NCBI GenBank assembly: GCA_018003515.1
Contig: JAGNDO010000016.1
Span: forward strand, 29,794-93,793
Direction: 5' to 3'
DNA: 64,000 nucleotides
Source of the DNA: Caldilineaceae bacterium
GTDB lineage: Bacteria > Chloroflexota > Anaerolineae > Caldilineales > Caldilineaceae
Under the pieces are notes generated by a model, which saw only the letters and a list, made by a program, of their open reading frames with translations, was not told where the DNA came from and made no database searches. Of the stretch, positions 60,605-64,000 are shown piece by piece (position 1 is the stretch's first letter; every line of letters begins with the position of its first letter). The position numbers were made by a program, and so were the translations under genes.

Positions 60605-62172
60605 ACCACCGCCACCGCCCCACCCCGGCGGGGATCCCCGGCGGCGATCAGGGTGCCGCCGTCCAGGGCCACGGCGTGGGTGCCGCCGAAGTACATGTTG
60701 CGGTCGGGCCAGTGAACCACATTGTAGCCGGTTGCCCGCATTTCGTCCACCGTGCTTTGGAGGATGCCGCCTTCGATCTGGAGAATGTTGTGTTCAAAAT
60801 GGATGCGGGGGGCGGTGACGGCGTCGGCCAGGGGCAGGTTGAAGTCCAGGACGTTGCTGATCACTTGCAGGATGGCCGAGCGGATGCGGCTACTGCCCCC
60901 GCTGCCCACGGCCAGGATGGGCGCACCATCCCGCAGGACGATGGCCGGGCTCATCATGGTGGTGAGCCGGGTGCCCGGGGCCAAGCGGTGGAAGCCGGCC
61001 GGGTGCAGGTCGATCTCCCCCAGCATGTTGTTGAGGCAGACCCCGGTCTCCCCCACCACAAAACCCGCATTCTCCCCCGCCGAGGTGGTGACCGCGGCGA
61101 TCAGCCCGTCGTCATCCACCACGCTGATGTGGGTGGTGTCCCGATGGCCGTTGGGGTGGGCGGGGTCCGGGGGCATGGGTGATCCGGCGAGGGCGGCCCC
61201 CAGGGAATGGGCGTACCCGGCCACGTGGGCCGGGTCCAGAAAAGCCTGGATGCGGGCAGCGTCTGGGCCGATGGTGCGCTCCCATTCCGAGCGGGCCAAG
61301 TTGGTCTGGCGCATGGTCTCGGCCAGGATGCGCAGATGGGCGGGGCTGTTGTGGGCAAGGGGGGAGAGGTCCAAGCCATCCAACAGGCGCAGGCCAAAGG
61401 CGATCAGGACACCGCCGCCGGAGGAGGGGGGCGGCAGCAAAATGGTGTGGCCGCCATAGGCCACGGTGATGGGGGGCTGGGTGCGCACCCGATAGGTGGC
61501 TAGATCCGAATGGGTGATCAGGCCACCGTGGGCCGCTTGATCACATAAGATCGTCTGGGCCACGGACCCGGTGGTGAAGAGATCAGGCCCTTCTTTCCCC
61601 AACCGCTCCAGGGTATCGGCCAATTGGGGCAGGCGGATGGCATCCCCGGCCCGGATCATACGTCCAGTGGGGGCATAAAGGGCGGCCAGGCCAGGGGTGT
61701 CGGTGAAGATTTGGGTGAGCAGCCCGGCCACAAAATCCAGGCCGGGGGAGAGGATGGCCCCGTTGCGGGCCAGCTCCACGGCGGGGCGGAGGAGTTGGGC
61801 CAGGGGCAGGCGTCCCCGATCCTGGGCCATGCGGCAGAGACCGGCCACCACGCCGGGCACGGCCACACTGGCCCGGCCAATGTGGAAGGATTGGGTGGTC
61901 GGCCCAAAGTCCAGGATGATCTCCCGGAAGTCGGCGGTGGGGGTGAGGAGGCCGGAGGGCATGGTGCTGAAGAAGTCGTAGGCCGTGGCCCCAGCCTGGG
62001 GATCATACACCAGCCCCACGCCGCCGCCGCCGATGTTGACCAGGACACTTTCGGCCACAAAGGAGGCAAAGGCGGCGGCCACCACCCCATCCACCGCGTT
62101 GCCGCCCTGGGCCAGGATGGCTGCGCCAGCGGCTGCGGTTTGGCTGTCTCCGGCTGCGATGACGCCGCCCAT
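60601..62172 (-). CDS. Gamma-glutamyltransferase-family protein without signal peptide
   Basis: 523 residues from the ATG at 62172 (AAGGAG upstream). The Ntn-hydrolase nucleophile Thr is in HRDTTHISVVDDDG, where autocleavage would give the small subunit; the substrate-site MMSPAIVLRDG and AVGSGGSSRIRSAILQVI are also clear. Family members cleave gamma-glutamyl bonds (glutathione and others) or act as acylases. There is no export signal, so it acts in the cytoplasm or the substrate differs from secreted GGT. It is the first gene of a ggt-pfkB-plsY run joined by four-base overlaps. Confidence 0.92.
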   Translation of the reverse strand: MGGVIAAGDSQTAAAGAAILAQGGNAVDGVVAAAFASFVAESVLVNIGGGGVGLVYDPQAGATAYDFFSTMPSGLLTPTADFREIILDFGPTTQSFHIGRASVAVPGVVAGLCRMAQDRGRLPLAQLLRPAVELARNGAILSPGLDFVAGLLTQIFTDTPGLAALYAPTGRMIRAGDAIRLPQLADTLERLGKEGPDLFTTGSVAQTILCDQAAHGGLITHSDLATYRVRTQPPITVAYGGHTILLPPPSSGGGVLIAFGLRLLDGLDLSPLAHNSPAHLRILAETMRQTNLARSEWERTIGPDAARIQAFLDPAHVAGYAHSLGAALAGSPMPPDPAHPNGHRDTTHISVVDDDGLIAAVTTSAGENAGFVVGETGVCLNNMLGEIDLHPAGFHRLAPGTRLTTMMSPAIVLRDGAPILAVGSGGSSRIRSAILQVISNVLDFNLPLADAVTAPRIHFEHNILQIEGGILQSTVDEMRATGYNVVHWPDRNMYFGGTHAVALDGGTLIAAGDPRRGGAVAVV

Positions 62173-62174
62173 AC

Positions 62175-62375
62175 GCTTCTCCTTAAAGGCAAAAGGCAAA
62201 GTGCAAAAGGCAAAAGGCAAAGGGGTGTGGTTGTGAACCTATTGGGGTTTCCAGTGCCGCTTTTGTCTTTTGCCCGATCTTCTCAATTACTCGGGTTCTC
62301 GCCCCAACACAGTTCGCAAAAACGAGAACCCGTCCCTCGACCCAAACCTTTTGCCTTTTGCACTTTGCCTTTTGC
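62175..62375. repeat. AAAGGCAAAAGGC filler arms around a short spacer
   Basis: AAAGGCAAAAGGCAAAG copies at 62184-62222 face complementary CTTTTGCCTTTTGC copies at 62347-62375. The middle contains GAACCC/GGGTTC-type short palindromes. No gene. Confidence 0.65.
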
Positions 62376-62380
62376 CTTCC

Positions 62381-63844
62381 TCAGATCACAACAGCCCGAT
62401 CATAGTTACGCAACAACTTCTTCAAGAAAAAAGAGGGCATGTAGTGCATTTCCCAGCGCTGTTCCATGCCGGGCAGGATGGACTGTTGATAGATCAGGGC
62501 GTTGTGGATGGCGGCCAGGGGGCGAGCCAGTTCGAAGGCTTCGATCAGGTCGGCCATAGGGGCGTAGACGGTCCACGGCCCCAGATAGGCGTTGCGCAGC
62601 CGCTCGCGCAGATTGGGCACATCGGACAGATAGCCTTCCATCTCCACGATGTCGTCGAAGAGGCTGAGGCTGAAGAAGGGGTGGGCGATGGAGCAGTCGG
62701 ACCAGTCGATGAAGACTGGGTGGCTGGGGGGCGCGGACGGCTGGCGAGCCGGGACGCGTCCGCTGTTTTGGGCCGGAGCGGACGGCTCGTCTTCCACGAT
62801 CAGCACCTGGCCGGGCCAAAAATCCCCATGTTCCAGGGTTTGGGGCAACTTGATCTGGGCCAGACGCTGGGTCTTGAGTCCCAGGGCAGGCAGCATGGCC
62901 CGGATGGTCGCCCGATCCTCGTCCCCCAGCCCGGCGGGGCGATTGGGCAAGAGCAAGGCTGAATCATCCAAAAGCTGGGCCATTTGGTCGGCCATCTCTT
63001 CCAGCCTGCGCTGGGGGCAGCCCAGTTCCACCAAGCGCTCGACCCGACCCGCCAGGTCGATCTGGATCAGGGCGAAGGTGCGCAAGGCGCTCTCCCAGGC
63101 CGCAATGTCCTGGCGCTGGGTCAGGCTGATGCCGTCCACCTGGGCCATGAGGAACCAGGGCTGGCGGGGATGCCGGGCCAGCACCGTGGGGATGTGCTGG
63201 GGATAGCGGGCGGCCAGGGCATGGGTGATGGCCGGTTCGTGGCCAAAGACCGGCGGGGCGGCCTTGAAATAGACCGGTCCGGCGTCGGTCTGGGCCTGCA
63301 ACAGGCAAGAGCGCTGCCACGACCGCACCTGGACCACGGGACCGGTCAGGGTGCGCCCGATCTGAGAGAGAGCCAGGGCCATCCAGCTTTCGGCCTGAGC
63401 AAACCAGCCCGGCTCGTACCAGGCGGCCCGGTTGGGCGGGGTAACGGTGCGCTGGCAGAAATCAAGCCAGGTGTACAACAGCTCGGTCAGCTCCGGCTGG
63501 GCCAGGGAGATGGCGTCCAGATCCGCGGCGTCCGCCCAGCGCGCCCCGGTCGGGGGAATCCACTCGGCATCCTGGCTTTCCAAGACGTAGAGACTGCGCA
63601 CCCGATCCTGGGCGGGATCATAATGGGTGTCCAGACAGCGCAGGGTGATGGCGCGCAGCCCCAGCAGCTCCATCACCCCGGCGTTGATATGGGCCACCTC
63701 TTGCCAAAAATGGCGCTGTTTGTGGCGAAACCAGGGCAGGATCCACCCGTCCCCCTTGGGCAAGAGCAACAGTCGCTCACCCGCAGGGTGACGGATGAGG
63801 AGGGAGTATTCGTAGGTGACGGAGGTATTGGTGGAATTGGGCAT
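62381..63844 (-). CDS. Nudix-like domain fused to APH-type phosphotransferase
   Basis: 487 residues. Residues 1-125 resemble a Nudix hydrolase fold (EYSLLIRHPAGERLLLLPKG; EVAHINAGVMELLGL; RSLYVLESQDAEWIPP) but the Nudix box GX5EX7REUXEEXGU is absent. Residues 150-460 are an aminoglycoside-phosphotransferase-like kinase: catalytic loop LEHGDFWPGQVLI (usual form HGDLHxGN) and metal-binding FIDWSDCSIAHPF. A Ser/Ala/Pro-rich insertion (APAQNSGRVPARQPSAPP) separates the two motifs. The substrate is unknown. The N-terminal part may be a non-catalytic nucleotide-sensing domain. The C-terminus ends one filler repeat away from ggt. Confidence 0.85.
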   Translation of the reverse strand: MPNSTNTSVTYEYSLLIRHPAGERLLLLPKGDGWILPWFRHKQRHFWQEVAHINAGVMELLGLRAITLRCLDTHYDPAQDRVRSLYVLESQDAEWIPPTGARWADAADLDAISLAQPELTELLYTWLDFCQRTVTPPNRAAWYEPGWFAQAESWMALALSQIGRTLTGPVVQVRSWQRSCLLQAQTDAGPVYFKAAPPVFGHEPAITHALAARYPQHIPTVLARHPRQPWFLMAQVDGISLTQRQDIAAWESALRTFALIQIDLAGRVERLVELGCPQRRLEEMADQMAQLLDDSALLLPNRPAGLGDEDRATIRAMLPALGLKTQRLAQIKLPQTLEHGDFWPGQVLIVEDEPSAPAQNSGRVPARQPSAPPSHPVFIDWSDCSIAHPFFSLSLFDDIVEMEGYLSDVPNLRERLRNAYLGPWTVYAPMADLIEAFELARPLAAIHNALIYQQSILPGMEQRWEMHYMPSFFLKKLLRNYDRAVVI

Positions 63845-64000
63845 TGGGTTATTGGGTTATTGGTTGATTGGTTGATTAGGCACTAAGGGTGCCGAGATCG
63901 ACAAAGAATTGTCGATATTGTAAGAACGAAAAAGCTCATATAGCAAAGCCTAACTGCTGAAACAACTGGTGAAACAGGAGCTGAATGGAGTGATAGAGTT
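63845..64000. other. Right-edge spacer
   Basis: GGTTATTGGGTTATTGGTTGATT filler followed by AT-rich sequence. No gene within the visible 156 bases; a neighbouring gene may start beyond the edge. Confidence 0.5.

Overview
The window is bacterial, high-GC DNA with dense coding on both strands. It most resembles a Chloroflexota genome (Anaerolineae/Caldilineae-like). The clues are large secreted subtilases with a C-terminal YLP-type tail, a two-protein FeoB, MalEFG-type ABC operons without ATPases, and spacers filled with short tandem or inverted 'filler' repeats. That assignment is inference; no rRNA, tRNA or marker gene is present.

Layout. 0-7.4 kb: two tandem secreted S8 proteases on the minus strand, the first cut by the window edge. 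7.9-12.2 kb: a ferrous-iron locus with a DtxR repressor, a membrane-anchored DtxR-FeoA protein, and FeoB split into a G-domain protein and a membrane channel. 12.3-13.4 kb: a RAYT-type (IS200-like) transposase flanked by inverted sets of REP-like repeats. 13.4-21.4 kb: heavy-metal P1B-ATPase, VOC protein, GNAT acetyltransferase, a small conserved protein, PPK2, a saccharopine-dehydrogenase-like reductase and an orphan histidine kinase, with two non-coding MITE-like elements in the spacers. 21.8-28.2 kb: hutI, a copper gene set (multicopper oxidase, small PLDc_N membrane protein, lipoprotein fusing cupredoxin, beta-helix and PLDc_N) and ftcD.

28.5-42.5 kb: a visibly more AT-rich block with a GH38 alpha-mannosidase, a divergent GntR/LacI-type regulator with a candidate operator, a sugar ABC transporter, five different URO-D/MtaA-like proteins and one corrinoid protein. 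I read it as an uncharacterised corrinoid-dependent methyl-transfer pathway fed by an imported, perhaps O-methylated, glycoside. It is the best candidate for a new system here. 42.8-44.5 kb: a Phd/RelE-type toxin-antitoxin pair, an AbiEi-type antitoxin with a deleted partner, and a decayed copy of the hutU 3' end. 44.5-49.0 kb: hutU, a small membrane protein and hutH; with hutI and ftcD these form a histidine-degradation route through formimino-THF, split by the AT-rich block.

49-64 kb: AAC(3)-like acetyltransferase, membrane-tethered Trm112-like protein, a highly diverged GroEL paralogue with a changed ATPase site, BNR-repeat protein, DinB-like protein, a peptide ABC operon, a universal stress protein, a tightly overlapping ggt-pfkB-plsY operon, and a phosphotransferase with an N-terminal Nudix-like region. 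Several genes end inside the spacer repeats, which suggests the repeats are actively extending reading frames.
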